A stretch of 64,000 nt of DNA, taken from positions 5,088,001 through 5,152,000 of the forward strand of contig NC_082689.1 in assembly GCF_949987515.2 (NCBI RefSeq). Reading direction: 5' to 3'. Shown one piece after another: positions 25,713 through 38,499 of the stretch. Source of the DNA: Delphinus delphis. Taxonomy: Eukaryota > Chordata > Mammalia > Artiodactyla > Delphinidae. The position numbers and the translations under genes were made by a program. Each line of letters begins with the position of its first letter. The stretch's first letter is position 1. Below the pieces are notes generated by a model. The model did no database searches. It worked only from the letters and a program-made list of their open reading frames with translations, and was not told the DNA's origin.

Positions 25713-25800
25713 CTTCGGGAGACTCCTCCTGGACGTACGTGCCGGTCAGATAGCGATGCACCAGGGCCGACTTGCCACTGGCTAAATTACCCACAATGCC
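25713..25800 (-). CDS. AGAP1: AGAP1 exon 3, P-loop of the GTPase-like domain
   Basis: 88 bases, 29 codons plus one base. Acceptor TTTCTGTGTTTCAG, donor CCCGAAG|GTATGC. The translation begins [20 protein letters not shown] and ends in VQEESPE. It holds the Walker A/P-loop pattern G-x4-G-K-S (GNLASGKS; residues 330-337 when numbered from the long exon 1 start), which binds the nucleotide phosphates in Ras-like GTPases. The following [11 protein letters not shown] occupies the switch I position of the family. The final G joins GT from exon 4 to make Gly. The lysine and serine of the P-loop are present, so nothing here suggests a broken domain. Confidence 0.95.
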
Positions 25801-27059
25801 CTGAAACACAGAAATGGGCAGTCACTGAGGAGTAGTCAGTCTATCATGCGATTCAGCAACCTGCAATAGAGAGGTTAAAATGGACGCAATCCTGAACACC
25901 ACGACCAAGCATCAGCGGGATGGCCGAAAATGGGCTAAATGCTTCTGCTGGAGAAGAAGGGATTCCAACACCTTCAATTAACCTCTCACGTTTCATCAGC
26001 CTCTACAGCCTGAAGAATCAACATGGTTAGAACACACACTGAATCCCATGAGTGCTGGTTACACCAGGAAGGTGTACAGTGCGTCAGCCCACCAACACGT
26101 ATTGTGGACCCTCGAAACGCTCAACAAGGTACGAGGTTCAATGGGGCGCAGTGGCAGTGCAGAGCCACAAGGGGATTGGGAGGACGTGCATTCCGTCACA
26201 ACTCTGGGGTAGGATTTGCAGCCGGGTGAGACTAGCTGATAAAGAGCCACACCAAAAAAGCACAGTGCCGGGGAGGGACCGGAGGGGAGAAAACTGGACC
26301 AAGGCGGGGAGGGGAGGAGAGCCGGCCTGCATCTCTGGACACGGGGTCCACACGGCAGGACAGAGCAGGGACCCACGGTCAAGGCGGCAAAGGTGTTTGT
26401 GCTGGATGGAAACCAGGTCAGCATGACGTGAGGCCCACTGTACCAGCAAGCGGGAACTCACAGGCACCGGCACGCAAGGCTGGCTTCACCCTGCCTTCTT
26501 CAGAGAACGCTCCCGTGTTAACACAGGGGACACACCTGGACTCAGGTGGCTGTCCCTGGGGAGGCCCTCCCTCTGCTCACGATCTCACTCCCCCTCTATC
26601 TTCTGTGCAAAGACTCTCCTGCATTTTAATCTTTTCCTCCCCGGCTAGAACTTCCCCTCTGCATTTAAGCATGATCCAACCAATTCTCTCTTGAGGAAAA
26701 GCAGGACGAGAGACCTGCCCTGGACACAGGTCCCCTGCCTACGAAGAGCCTGCCTCCCTCTCGCCCACTCTCTGACCCTACCCACCCCCAGCCTGCTGTT
26801 TTGACCCTATGGCTACAAGGACACTGCTCGAGGTCACCGAGGACTTCTGCTTCTAAATCCCCTGGCCCTCCCCTTGCTGCGTCACCGGAAGCTGTAGAGG
26901 AGATTCTCTTTCTTCAAACTTCCCGCTCTGGGCTTCCTCTTCAAATTACCCCCAGCCCACGCTGGCTCCTTCCCTAGACCTCCTAGATTCCCTAGATCCT
27001 GGATTCTAAGTACCCCCCTCCAACCAAGGGAGCCAGGCTACATCCCACCTACTCCCAGT

Positions 27060-27850
27060 AAGCTATGGATACCCACTCTCATTCTCCAGCCCCACCCCCT
27101 CTCAGGTAAACCCCTACACACCTACACTGGTACTGAAACCTCAGCATGTCCAGACCTTACCTTTCTCTCCCCAGTCTGCTCATCATCCTGTGATCACATC
27201 ACCGCTCAGACTCCCAAGCCAGACACCTGGACGCCGTCTCCAATTCCCACCCCGCCCAGATGTGCTTTTGAGGGTCTCCACACTCCCACCCCCACCCCCA
27301 CCACGGGGCAGGCTGTGCGTCCGTCCACTGGATCCTGGGAGAGCCTTTAGCTTATCTCCCTGCCTGGGAGCTCCCCCTCTTCGCCCAGAGAATACCAGAG
27401 ATTCTTTAAAATTGACACTGCAAAGATGCGACTCCCTCATTTCACAACTCTCGGGAAGCCTCCCACTGCCTGCAGGCCAGAGTCCAAGCATTTCATGAAC
27501 AGACCACAAAGCGTCTCCCTCGAAATGCTCACGATCAATTCTGCCGCAGGCACCCAGGTCCGGCAGGGACCACACGAACATACCACTCACCTGGGCGCCC
27601 CTCCCTTCCCCCGAAGAGTTTTGGGTGGCTTCCCTGCTTCTCTACACACCCAGAACACTTCACACTGACTGCTGACGCTCTTGACGCCACCCCCCAGTAC
27701 GCGTGGGTCCCCGAAGACCAAGAACTGTGTCTCTGATGCTGGCAAGGACACCTCTCTGAATGCCTACACTCAGCACTGTCTCCGGCCCCAGTAAAGTGCC
27801 GGTAAACATGGGATGGTTGGATGGATGGATGGAACGGGGGGTGGGGGGTG
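27060..27850 (+). repeat. L2 LINE fragment(s), diverged
   Basis: CACCTGGACGCCGTCTCCAA, TGCCTGCAGGCCAGAGTCCA and a terminal TGGA-unit tail after GTAAAGTGCCGG (27795-27832) follow the L2 order. Several blocks are too changed to align by eye, so the limits are approximate. Confidence 0.55.
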
Positions 27851-28039
27851 TGCCTGGTTGGCTGGATAAATGGGTGACGGTGCCACTAATGAGAAGAACA
27901 AACATAAAAGCGAACAAATTTGCCACGAGATTGTGGAAAGTAAGTTAAAACCTGATCTAAAACCCTGAACCATCCTGTCCCTCCCACCGTCATGGTCCTT
28001 TCGTCCTCAGCTTCCCACTCCCTGCTTCGTCCTCGATAT

Positions 28040-28410
28040 GCCAGTGACCAAACACCATCCTAACAGGCCTTGCAGACTCCAGACGCCTAGATCGTTCCAC
28101 ATCAATCGCTGCCCAAAATAATACTCCTACTCGTGGGTCAGCAATCGGTTCAGATGTCACCTCCTCTGAGAAGCCTTCCTAATGCCACAGCCTCAACCGG
28201 TGCCTCTCCCCAAAGCTCCCTTAGTGCCCTCCTCCTAACGCTACCTTGCCACTTACCTCTTTGTTTCCCCAACATCGGTATGTGGGTCTGACTCTCTCCA
28301 GTGCTGACAAGGGACTGGGTCTCGTTTGTGTCTGGTTCTCTACCCCCCAGCATCGCCCACGGCGGACTCCTAGCAACACTGGGTGAATGAATGAATGAAT
28401 GAATGACACT
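28040..28410 (+). repeat. L2 LINE 3' end
   Basis: Contains the L2 landmarks CAGATGTCACCTCCTCTGAG followed by AAGCCTTCCTAA, CTTACCTCTTTGTTTCCCC and a 3' tail of TGAA units (28387-28406). Confidence 0.75.
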
Positions 28411-29507
28411 AACGCCAGTGAGGAGAAACGAGATGCTTTATTACTACAGCTCCAAGCCCCAGACTACGTGGATGGATCCCTTCCTGATTTGACTGATGTC
28501 TTCCCTTCGCTTTGGGCCTCTATAATCTGAGAATTTCTACCTGTTAATTATTCTCTTGCTCAAGGGTACCTGCTGCTTAGTCAGCTTCACGCTGAGAAAA
28601 TCCGAAACAGTATGCCGCAGAATTGAATTTTTAATTAAGATTAGGCTTTTTCTTTCCCGAGGAGGAAAATGTTCAAAATCACTGTTCGGTCTGTGCTTTC
28701 TGTGTGTGGCAATATTCCCTCCTTCTTACATGTCAATGATTTGCTAAGAATTTACTCACCCCTTCTAGGGATCAAATCACTCAATCCCGGGGGCGGGGGG
28801 GGGGAGGTGTTTTATTTGGACTGAATGGCCATCTCATATGCCTCCTCATGTCTGCGCACCGTGGGCATTATTTTAATTTGAAACACTGGCAGAAACAGCC
28901 AGCCAGCTGTGAGGAGGAAATAAAGTGAGGGATGAAAATGCTCTTTAAGCTGTAAAGCTGCACGGGGATCCATGAACTGCTACTGGATACAAACCAGAGA
29001 GAACGGCATCAGGCCAGTCTGGGTCTACAGGCTCGGGGAGAAGCAAGGTAACACGGGAAAAGGTGCCCTGAAAATCACAGAACCCTGTATTCTGGTGGCG
29101 ACGCGTCATCACACGGGCCCGGCATCCTCTGGGCAGGGCTGTGAACAGTCACATCACACGAGGTGTCTTTCTAAACTGAGTTCTCTACTGTCCCACACTT
29201 CACCACGTACCAGCTTATACACGTGGTTTGCTGAAAATAAAATCGAGGCTTTTGGTAAAAATCCCAGTTGAGAATTCAATGAAAACGCGCAAATAGGATA
29301 TGACGGGTTGCTGACAGACGCCCACCTCTACAGGCCAGGGATCTACGGAGTGGTTTCCTTTCCGCCCAGAGGTAAGTGGTCAGCACGTGCTGCCTGGCAC
29401 ACGTCTGCAGGGACCCGAGTGTGGACCCAAAGCAACTGGCCCCCATCGCACAACCTCAGGAAGCATATAGCATGGCACTACCACTCTTGAAAAGAATGCA
29501 AACATTG

Positions 29508-29643
29508 GGGAATTCCCTGGAGGTCCAGTGGTTAGGACTCCTTGCTTTCACTGCCGAGGGGCCGGGTTCAATCCCTGGTCAGGGAACTAAGATCCCACAA
29601 GCCATGTGGTGGGCCAAAAAAAAAAAAAAAAAAGAAAAAGAAA
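29508..29643 (+). mobile_element. Short CHR-related tRNA SINE
   Basis: GGGAATTCCCTGGAGGTCCAG head, GTTAGGACTCC, GGTTCAATCCCTGG and a long A tail. A perfect 10-base target-site duplication, GCAAACATTG, lies at 29498-29507 and 29644-29653. Confidence 0.88.
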
Positions 29644-31458
29644 GCAAACATTGACATTTTTTCTCTGACAGATTCCAGATGGTTTATGGCTCGCTTGCTA
29701 TCATGTCACTGAATTGCTGCGTTTCTGAAAGCATCAGGGGTTCCGAGGGTGCTGACCTAAGGGACCACCTGTCCCGGGTACTGTACCCAGGCAGGACACA
29801 ATCGCAGCCCTGCGGATACACACAGGCTGCCCCGAACAAAGGAGCATTTCTGTAGAGGCTGCGAACGCCTCAGCACAGAAGGGATCTGCTGAGGAGGCCG
29901 AGCTGCCCGCTGCACCGCCCAGGCACGAGGATGCCCGGCCCAGAGCGGAGCCGGCCGTCCTGCTGGGGTCTGGGCCGTCCCCGCACGGGTCGGGGGCAGG
30001 GCGCCTCCCCCAGAACTGCAGAATCCTCCCCAATTACTTCTCCGTGAGAGGGAGTCCACCGCTCCTGTGAATTCAAGCCAACTTTGTGAGAGTTCTGTTT
30101 TAGGACCATAAATCCACACCACCGGTTAACACGAGCGCCCCTACACCTCCAAGCACTGATTCCAGAAAACTCATGCTTTTGAAATACCAGCAGAGAACAG
30201 GTTTTGGTAGGAGGCGTCCTCAGTCACGGGCTGCTATGCAGGCTCTGGTAGAACCCTCACCACCTTTAACTCCCCAAACTGGGTCTAAACCATGGGCCTT
30301 GACACCCTTCAACTTTAAACTTCAGCTCCTCCCTTACACTGGCCACACTTCAGATGCTCTACAGCCGCACGGGGCCCATGGGTGCCACCCTGGAGACAGA
30401 GAACATTTCCAGTTGCAGAAAGTTCTGCCGGCAGAGCTGATGCGGAAGCACAAACTCCAGGTTCAGATACCGGCTCCGCGTCTCACTAACCAGGGCTTCC
30501 TTGGGCCCACTCTTAACACGTGAGGCTCCGCCCCCGCTGCCTGGGGAGTGGGGACAACAGCACGACCGGCTCAGGACTCAAGGTGACGGCTCCACCCAGG
30601 AGGTACCCCACGTCCCGCACAGAGTAAGTGTCGTCACCAGAACGCTGTTCCCCTTGCTTTACTCCGACGGCAGGACCCCAACCTTTGGCTGGCTCAAGAG
30701 GCCGCCTCTGAAACTGGGAAAGCTCCCTGGGGACCTCCAAGCAGCACCTCTGGCCGCGCAGCCGCGATTGCTGACGTCGCTTCCTGACAGTGTCCCACGG
30801 GATTCGCTCTGTTCTGGGGACAGCGTCACAGAGCACAGGGGACAGAGCGGCACTGTCCCAGGGCTGGGCTTGCGGAACCCGCGCTTCTGGAACGGCCCCG
30901 GAACCGTGGGCGCCTTTGCCTCCCCCCAAGGAAGGAGCCATCGAGAAAGGTCAGACCTGCTGGGAGGAAGGAGCGGGGACGAGAGGGTAGGGCAGGAGGC
31001 CTGGCCTGGACGCCTGGCAGTGGCAGCGGGGACACACCAGACGCCCTCGGGCCGGGGGGATGTCAGGGGGCCTGCCCACGAGCCCTCCCTTCAGGCCTTA
31101 AGTTTCAAAACCTGTTCTTCCCGGTGACACTGGAAGTCACAGACACACTTGTCCTTGCTCCACCTCCTTGTCTCGGAGGGAGAGGCCAGAAGGGGCCTGT
31201 CCCCCGCCCCCCCGGGTCCACCCGTGAAGCACCGCAGGTGGCTGGGGCCCCGGGAAGGGCATCTGAGGGCCTCTGGGGTCACCGGGCAGACAGGCTGGAA
31301 CTGCTAACAAACCCTGGGGCCTCAGAGAAAGGGCACGTCGGGGGACAACATGCCGAGGCTGAGGGCCCAGGTGGGCCGAGCAGAGCAGGCCCAGGGCCTG
31401 GACAGGATGAGCTGACCTGCTGTCACCACGGTCAGTCTGTCACGTGAGAAGTTTAAGA

Positions 31459-31478
31459 CACACACACACACACACACG
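31459..31478 (+). repeat. Short (AC)n run
   Basis: About ten AC units in otherwise unique intron sequence. Confidence 0.85.
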
Positions 31479-32157
31479 TCCTCCAGACGCCGCGTATTTC
31501 ATAACAATGTGATTTTTTAACAGTTCTAGCTGTCCTTTCTTCCATCCCCAAGTGCGGGGGGCAGGTGAAGTGGGGAGAGGCTCAGAGGTGTGGCTGTTAA
31601 CAGATCCAGTCATTTTTTATTTAAGTCAGTTTAAATACTGTCACTGAAAGAGTACTTAAAGTTCATAATAAAAACAAAACTTTAAATTTTATGCTACTCC
31701 TCTGTAACACAGTATACAGTCACACCTTCTCAGTGATGAATTAGAATTACATCTTGATGCCTCGCTACAGAGACTGTCCATGACATCCTGCAAAGGACTA
31801 ATGAGCTGTGTGCGTGTGTGCGCGCGTGTGTGTGTGAGACAGAATCTCTCTCTCACACAGATACAAGAGACAGTGGTGGGTGGACCCAGCCCTGCACACA
31901 AGGCCACCTGCCATCTGTCATGACCGTCACGGGCGCCCTCGGGACTCCAGCCCTAACCTCAGCCTCACCTGGCCCCTCCCCAGGACACAGCAGAACACGG
32001 CCCACCTCTGGGCCCCAGGGAATGAGAACCCTGACGCCCACCAGGATGCGGGCTTGGGGCACTCACAGGTCACACCTCACCCCTTCCTGAGCCCCCCTCC
32101 AAGCCCCCCTCCTGCAGGTGAGGAATGACCACGCCCAAGGCCAGAGCAAACACTCAC

Positions 32158-32216
32158 CACTTTGAGCTCCGGGACGGATCGACTTAACGTCCATTCCTGG
32201 CTGTTCACAAAGGCAT
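32158..32216 (-). CDS. AGAP1: AGAP1 exon 2, linker into the GTPase-like domain
   Basis: This 59-base exon is too short to stand out as an open frame. The minus strand shows a pyrimidine-rich tract ending TGTTTTACAG, then AT completing a split Asp codon, then AFVNSQEWTLSRSVPELKV, and the donor GTG|GTGAGTG. This peptide is the conserved AGAP1 stretch just before the GTPase-like domain. The exon ends between codons (phase 0), matching the start of exon 3 at GGC. In the usual short isoform the same exon would be joined to a different first exon, so it is the point where alternative N-termini converge. Peptide match, splice sites and phase all agree. Confidence 0.93.
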
Positions 32217-32797
32217 CTGTAAAACAGGAGGGTAAAAGGAAGTGAGATGCTGAGACTTACCGAAGTGCAAGGTCGAGATACCCCCAAGGTGCCAGTTTTC
32301 AAACGGGAAGGACAGCGAAGACGGTCCAGCCCACCCCTAGCATCACTTCCACCCAGAGAAGCTGAGATGTGCCTGGTTCACACGGCTGTTCCGATTCCAA
32401 TCCGTGTCCTGCCTCTTAAAACGTAACACACGCTCCAACAACTCTGAAGTCCTGCCCCAGCCCTGTAGGGCCCACCCTGCCCAGGGGTGTTAAGACCCTT
32501 CCTATCGCGAATGTGGGCAAGTGTGAGGACGAAGGAAGCTCCTGGCTTTCCTGGAAATGACCCTGTAGCCAGTGAACTTTGGGCCTTTTGGGTTTTCACT
32601 AAAATACTCACTTGTCTGAAATCCCCCCAATAAAGTTATGGTAGGTGATGGCTGGAAAATCCAAGTGTTTACAATCCGACACTATGGTTTAGAAGAAGAC
32701 TTTCAAGCTGGAGTTTTGATCCTTAGAAACATATTATTCAGTTCTCACTGAAGATCCAGTGAGAACACCTTGGGATGTGTCAGAAAGTCAAGGGGGA

Positions 32798-33220
32798 GGA
32801 CTTCCCCGGTGGCGCAGTGGTTAAGAATCCGCCTGCCAATGCAGGGGACACGGGTTCAACCCCTGGTCCGGGAAGATCCCACATGCTGCAGAGCAACTAA
32901 GCCTGTGCATCACAACTACCGAGCCTGCACTCTAGAGCCTGTGAGCCACAACTACTGAGCCTGTGCTCTACAGCCTGCAAGCCACAACTACTGAGCCCGT
33001 GCGTCACAACTACTGAGCCTGTGCTCTAGAGCCGCGAGCTACAACTACTGAAGCCCATGCACCTAGAACCCGTGCTCCGCAACGAGAGAAGCCACCGCAC
33101 CGCAACGAAGAGTAGCCCCCACTTGCCGCAACTAGAGAAAGCCCGCGCACAGCAACGAAGACCCAACACAGCCAATAAATAAATAAATAATAAATAAATA
33201 ATAAATAAAGTTATTAAAAA
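32798..33220 (+). mobile_element. CHR-family SINE with expanded internal blocks
   Basis: Head CTTCCCCGGTGGCGCAGTGG at about 32801, tRNA-like B box, then four to five tandem blocks of about 22-36 bases built on GAGCCTGTGCTCTAGAGCC and CACAACTACT (32925-33050). It ends in a tail of AATA units (33173-33210). At about 420 bases it is roughly twice the length of the short CHR copies here. Confidence 0.85.
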
Positions 33221-33370
33221 AGAGAGAGAGAGAGCGCTGTTGCTGTGCTTGTAACAACCCAAGGCTGGTTACGTACATTTGGATACATCCACGTAATGAA
33301 GGCTAAGTCGCCAACAAAATGTTTAAAACCCCAACGTACCAAAGTGCAGCCATCCCAAAGCTATAGGGTT

Positions 33371-33488
<118 letters not shown>

Positions 33489-33944
33489 CTAATACCCACA
33501 CAAGCTTGTCCATGCTGAGAACACTTCTGGAAGGATTTAAAAAAACTTCACAGTTGCTGATCTAGGGTTAGGGAACCAGGTAGCCTGGGGACAAGGTAAT
33601 GAAGAGATTTTCTTTTCATTGTCACCTTTTGGTACCTTCCACATTTTCTACCATCTGGCATGAAAAAAAAATTCAATAATATAGTTTTTAATAACCTTAA
33701 TAGGAAGACAAAGAGAGCAAAGTGGGAATTAAAATGAGCTCCATTCACTAATGCACGGCCGATATTTAAGCACATACCACCAAAGATTATGTTTATCACA
33801 AGTATTACATATTCATTATAGATTAAGCAGGGCTCCATTAAAGAAAGACGCGTATTATATAAACACTGCAACAATGTGTGTGGTGCCTTTTTAATTGCAA
33901 ACATATCTTCCCTCGAATGGAATATATTTGTTTGTGGCAACTAG

Positions 33945-34010
33945 CTTAATAAAATTAATGCCTGATCTACCTGACCAGATTAATAAAATTAATGCTTGAC
34001 TTAACCAGAA
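33945..34010 (+). repeat. Two-copy tandem repeat of about 31-34 bases
   Basis: TTAATAAAATTAATGCCTGA and TTAATAAAATTAATGCTTGA each start a copy, and both copies end in ACCAGA. Confidence 0.85.
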
Positions 34011-34932
34011 AAACACATCTTCACTTTTTGAAGATTTACTTTAAAAATGTTCATCACCTCCATCATTGCCCGGGCAGGACTGAATGCTGCCTCCCAAGAG
34101 GCTAAATGAAACATAACAAAGATGCAGCAGAAGACGTACACACCAGATACTCCTTCACGCTAGTCCTCTATGGATCGGGACCTTTCTGTGGGCTGGACTC
34201 CCTAAGTGGGAGCTACAGGGATGACAGTGCAGCCCCTCTGGAAGAGTTCATCACGGGGTGAGCAGGGTGGGGACCATGGCGACCAGACCAGCCGGCTGCT
34301 CTATTTAAGTCCCACGGTGCAGCAATCCTTAAAGGATAAACACACATGCGTCGGGGGCACACACCCAGCAGCCTGTGCATGTGTGCGTGTATGGCAACGC
34401 GTGTATGGGAAAGCGCGTGCACGTGCACGTGTGTTCTCAGAGCAGCTAGAACCAAAAGTCACGGAAGATGTGTCTCATTTCAGAAGAGGCCATTCTGCGC
34501 TCCACTCAATTCCCCCACTTGGAGTAGAATAATCTTAAGAAAACACATCCCCATGCGCTTTTGAAATGCTACTGGACTTGAATTTAGAATAAAACACACC
34601 CAGTAAGCGCTGACTGACTGCTTTTAGCCTGTCGGGGACACTGAGGCCCCTTTAGCTGTCGTCACTGGGGGCCAGCATGCTGGGCGTCCTCTGTAATGAC
34701 CCAATAGGGTTTAGGAAAAGAAGCCGGTTAGTCATTCCTGATCATTAACATGGCTCCACTTCAGGTTACATTTTATCTCTTCAATTGAAATCATAATAGT
34801 GAAAAGAAATTCTCAAAGAACACCAAGATTAGGGAACCTGAAGTAACAGGGAACTTTTATCAGGAGTGAAGAACCCCAACTATTAGCTTCTTCAGAACAG
34901 AAATCTGAAGGCAGTTGGAGAAAGAAAGTGAC

Positions 34933-35021
34933 CTCCCCCCCTCCACCCCCACACCCCCACACCCCCCACCCCACCCCCCCACCTCCACCCCCACCCCCCA
35001 CCTCCACCCCCCCACCTCCAA
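34933..35021 (+). repeat. C-rich CCCCCAC-type low-complexity tract
   Basis: About 90 bases of C runs broken by A and by CTCCA. The minus strand, which is the AGAP1 transcribed sense, is a series of G runs. Confidence 0.93.
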
Positions 35022-35383
35022 AGTAGACTCAGGGACTGGGCCTAAGGACACAAGGGGAAGTTATCAGGACGGAGCAGGAAACCAAACTGCTCAGCACTCG
35101 GGGGGGGGGAAGTGTTAGGAATTTTAAGCAGAAATTCTCGGCCTAGTTATTCTGAGTTGACGACCAAAACGTGAAATTAAAGGAAAAGACACCAACTCCC
35201 TGCTGTCTCACGGGTGTGCCCACAGGTCACACGCATGGCATATTATTTTAGGACTTAAGAAAGGGAATTCTAAACAGTTAAATGTGGATGCCAGTAGAAT
35301 TCCTTCCTAGCTTAGCCCTATGTTAAGATAAAGTCCAGCGAAGCTCACACATGAAAATGCACTGTATCCACGCGATGCACACT

Positions 35384-35720
35384 TTTTAAAATACATTTGT
35401 TTATTTTATTTATTTTTATTTTTGGCTGCGTTGGGTCTTTGTTGCTGTACACAGTCTTCCTCTAGTTGTGGCACGCAGGCTTCTCGCTGTGGTGGCTTCT
35501 CTCGTTGTGGAGCACAGGCTCTAGGCGCACAGGCTTCAGTAGTTGCGGCACGTGGGCTCAGTAGTTGTGGCTCGCCGTCTCTAGAGCACAGGCTCATTAA
35601 TTGTGGCACACGGGCTTAGTTGCTCCGCAGCATGTGGGATCTTCCCGGACCAGGGCTCGAACCTGTGACCCCTGCATTGGCAGGCGGATTCTTAACCACC
35701 GCGCCACCAGGGAAGCCCAC
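35384..35720 (-). mobile_element. CHR-family SINE (longer subfamily), inverted
   Basis: The plus strand shows the T-rich tail (35384-35423), then TTGGCTGCGTTGGGTC, the tandem AGTTGTGGC blocks and finally the reversed head CACCAGGGAAGCCC. ATGCACACT at 35375-35383 and 35722-35730 is the target-site duplication. Confidence 0.88.
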
Positions 35721-36018
35721 AATGCACACTCTTATGATGCTGAGCAAAGAGGAAGCTGCCAGACCTACACTTTCAAAGGCGAAGGTGCTTGGGGTTTGGA
35801 CAATTCGTGCTGAGCCCCAAGAAAAATGAAATTCAAACCACCTGGGTCATCCCTTTACGGCGTCCTCAGCAGTTTCTTTGTCTTTACGATTCTGGTGAGT
35901 GATGATGGAGCAGGCTGTGCACGTGGGGGGCGGGCATAAGGGGAATCTCTGTACCTCCCTCTCAATTTTGTTATAAACCTAAACTATTCTGAAAAAATAA
36001 GGTCTCAAAAAATGTAAA

Positions 36019-36088
36019 CAAACATATATGTATATATACAAATACACGCATATATATAAAATATACACGCACATACACACAGACACAC
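36019..36088 (+). repeat. (TA)n/(CA)n-rich low-complexity tract
   Basis: Mixed ATATGTATATATAC, ACGCATATATATAA and CACGCACATACACACA runs; alternating purine-pyrimidine throughout. Confidence 0.8.
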
Positions 36089-37559
36089 AATGAAATGAAG
36101 TGCCGAGCCCGGACCCCACCCTGCAGTGACGAGTAAAGTGCAGGTCGCGGAAGACGGCCCAGACAGAATGTATTTACAACACCACACTGTATTTATTCCT
36201 GTCTTCGTCCTAACACCGCTGACCACGCGGGTCACTGAGGGATAAACGTGTTTACGCACAAAGCGCTGCTGGAGAGCCAGCTCCTGGTGCCGCGCGGCCC
36301 GGGGGAGCCCTGAGAGCAGCGGGCAGCCTGGGCAGAGGGCCGGGCTCCTGCAGATTCCAACCAGCCTCCACCCAGAGGCCGTCTTGACAAATGGAACCAC
36401 ACACCGTGCACCTGGACCACCAGGGTGTGGTCAGCTCTCCTTAGCGTCCCGGAGACCCCCTCTTACTCCAAGCGGAGGGTGTGACTCGGGCTTTCTTAGG
36501 AAATCTGAAAGCGTGATGCAGGAGGAAAGCAGGGATTATACCAACACCAGGAGAAACCCTTCTCTGGGCCAGTTCCGCCTCCTCCAAGTAGACCTCCTTC
36601 CTCGTCCCCACTGGCCACTGCTTGTTTCCCAGGCCCACGGGCACCCCTGCCCCCGCATCCATCTGGTTTCGTCCTACTGAGGAGCAGGGTTGGCCCAGCT
36701 GGGCCTGCTGACCTGCAGGGTGAGGGCAAGCAGACGGCCTTCCACGGAGGGGCACAGACATCCTGGAGCTGGAAACAAAAGCCACACGGCAGAGGAAGGG
36801 GCCTGGACCCTGCAGCGGCCCCCGATCCTGGCCGGTCTAGGGGCCCCTCACCGCACCCCCTACACCCCAACGCACTGGCGTGCACCCTGCTGTCCCTGAA
36901 ACAGCCTGAACCCTCTTCCAGAGGACACGCACAGATCAACCCTTGACGGGGCTCCGGAGAGCATCGCAAGTGAACCCAAAGGATCGCAGAGGCCCTTCCC
37001 GGTTCTTCTGAAGGAGACACTGTCACAAAGGACGCGGGCTCATTTCAGAGAACAGCCCCTCTCCCCAGCAGCAGAGCTGCTTCTCTGAGCCCCTGGAGAA
37101 GAGCAAGGATGCAGCGAGGCCTTCTTTCCGGAACCTCCCTTTCCAGGACCACCTTCAGCCACACCCTGGCTGCTCTCGGTGACAGAACAAGACCCTGGAC
37201 CCCAAAGAATGCGAACAGCTCCTGACACCGACAGATGGGAGAACAGGCCTAAGACCGTCGGGGCAGGAGCCGCAGAAACAAACAAAACACAAATCCAACG
37301 ACAAAGCTACTCGGCTGTTTATTTTTATTTTCACTCCCAGGAGGACTGTCTCCTTTCCCTCGCCTGGACTTTCTCAAAATTCATCCTGAGTACAAACTCC
37401 CTTCAGTCTCCGCCTGCTAAGAACACTGAGGGACTCAGCTCTGGTCTGTTTCCAAAATTATTCATATGCAGAACCGCACAGTTAACCAGGAAATGTAAGG
37501 CCCTCATTTTACTACACACACAATAGGCGCTCTGACTCGAAAGCCCTTGAAAGCCGTAA

Positions 37560-37687
37560 TCGCTCCCTTTTTTAACAACCCCCTCCCTTTTTTAACAACC
37601 CCTTTTTTAACAACCTCCCTTTTTTAACAACCCCCCTTTTTTATAACAACTCCCCTTTTTTAACAATCGCTCCCTTTTTTAACAACC
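37560..37687 (+). repeat. Minisatellite of about 15-19 bases, seven units
   Basis: Units of the form CTCCCTTTTTTAACAA are repeated seven times with small changes. The first and last units share CGCTCCCTTTTTTAACAACC; one middle unit has an extra AT in its T run. Confidence 0.93.
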
Positions 37688-38287
37688 AAAGACAGAACAA
37701 ATGGGGTGGGGGGTGGAGGGCAGGGACCTGATTCCCAGCTGCTTAATTAGCAACTTGCTGCCCATGGGGGATCACGGACAAATCACCTAATTCCTAAATG
37801 CTAGGAACACAGGTGAAGAAATGGTCCAGTGAATAGACAAAATCATAGTGAATTTTACACTGCGTAGAAAGCCCCCCGTTTTCCCCTTGGTGCTACTGTA
37901 TTATTTTGTATTATTACAGCACCAACTCTTCCACTCTCTTGATTTGATGTATCAAAAGCCAAAAATTCAAGTCTTAAAACTGATAGGATTTTGCAAAGTA
38001 GCCCAAAAAAAAAAAAAAAAAGAGTACTTCTTGTCCTTCAGCATTTTCCTCCAATACCTCGGAGTTTATTTAATTGCAGGGCATGAAGATGGCCACAGAC
38101 TACATTAACCTCTGGGTTCCAGCAATAACCAGGAACCCTGCGTTAAGATCTACCAGGGAGATTACCCCTTCATTACTCCATTTCCGCTGAGCCTGGACCA
38201 AGCAGTTACACTCTGACATTCAGAAAAGCATCAAAGCTGTGGTTGGACTTCCTTCTTGTGCACTTCATGTCAAAAATGAGCAACATG

Positions 38288-38463
38288 GGGCTTCCCTGGT
38301 GGCGCAGTGGTTGAGAGTCCGCCTGCCGACGCAGGGGACACAGGTTCGTGCCCCAGTCCGGGAGGATCCCACATGCCGCGGAGCGGCTGAGCCCGTGAAC
38401 CATGGCCGCTGAGCCTGCGCGTCCGCAACGGGAGAGGCCACAACAGTGCGACGCCCGCGTACC

Positions 38464-38494
<31 letters not shown>
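38288..38494 (+). mobile_element. CHR-type SINE with small internal deletion
   Basis: Same head and body as the other CHR copies, but the GAGCCTGTGCTC segment between GCGCGTCC and GCAACGGGAG is missing. The A tail is an uninterrupted run of about 28 A, suggesting a young insertion. The flanking duplication is imperfect and not certain. Confidence 0.9.

Positions 38495-38499
<5 letters not shown>

Larger units (their letters stand above)
25801..32157 (-). other. AGAP1: AGAP1 intron 2
   Basis: 6.4 kb, non-coding. The centre is dominated by old L2 LINE sequence (about 27060-27850 and 28040-28410). There is one short CHR-type SINE (29508-29643) and a short (AC)n at about 31460-31478. A G-rich run lies at 28789-28808. 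The remainder (25801-27060, 28410-29500, 29650-32157) shows no gene or RNA I can support. Confidence 0.75.

Noticed and set aside
32925..33110. CRISPR-like array
   Set aside because: Repeats are directly adjacent without unique spacers and lie inside a SINE in a mammalian genome.
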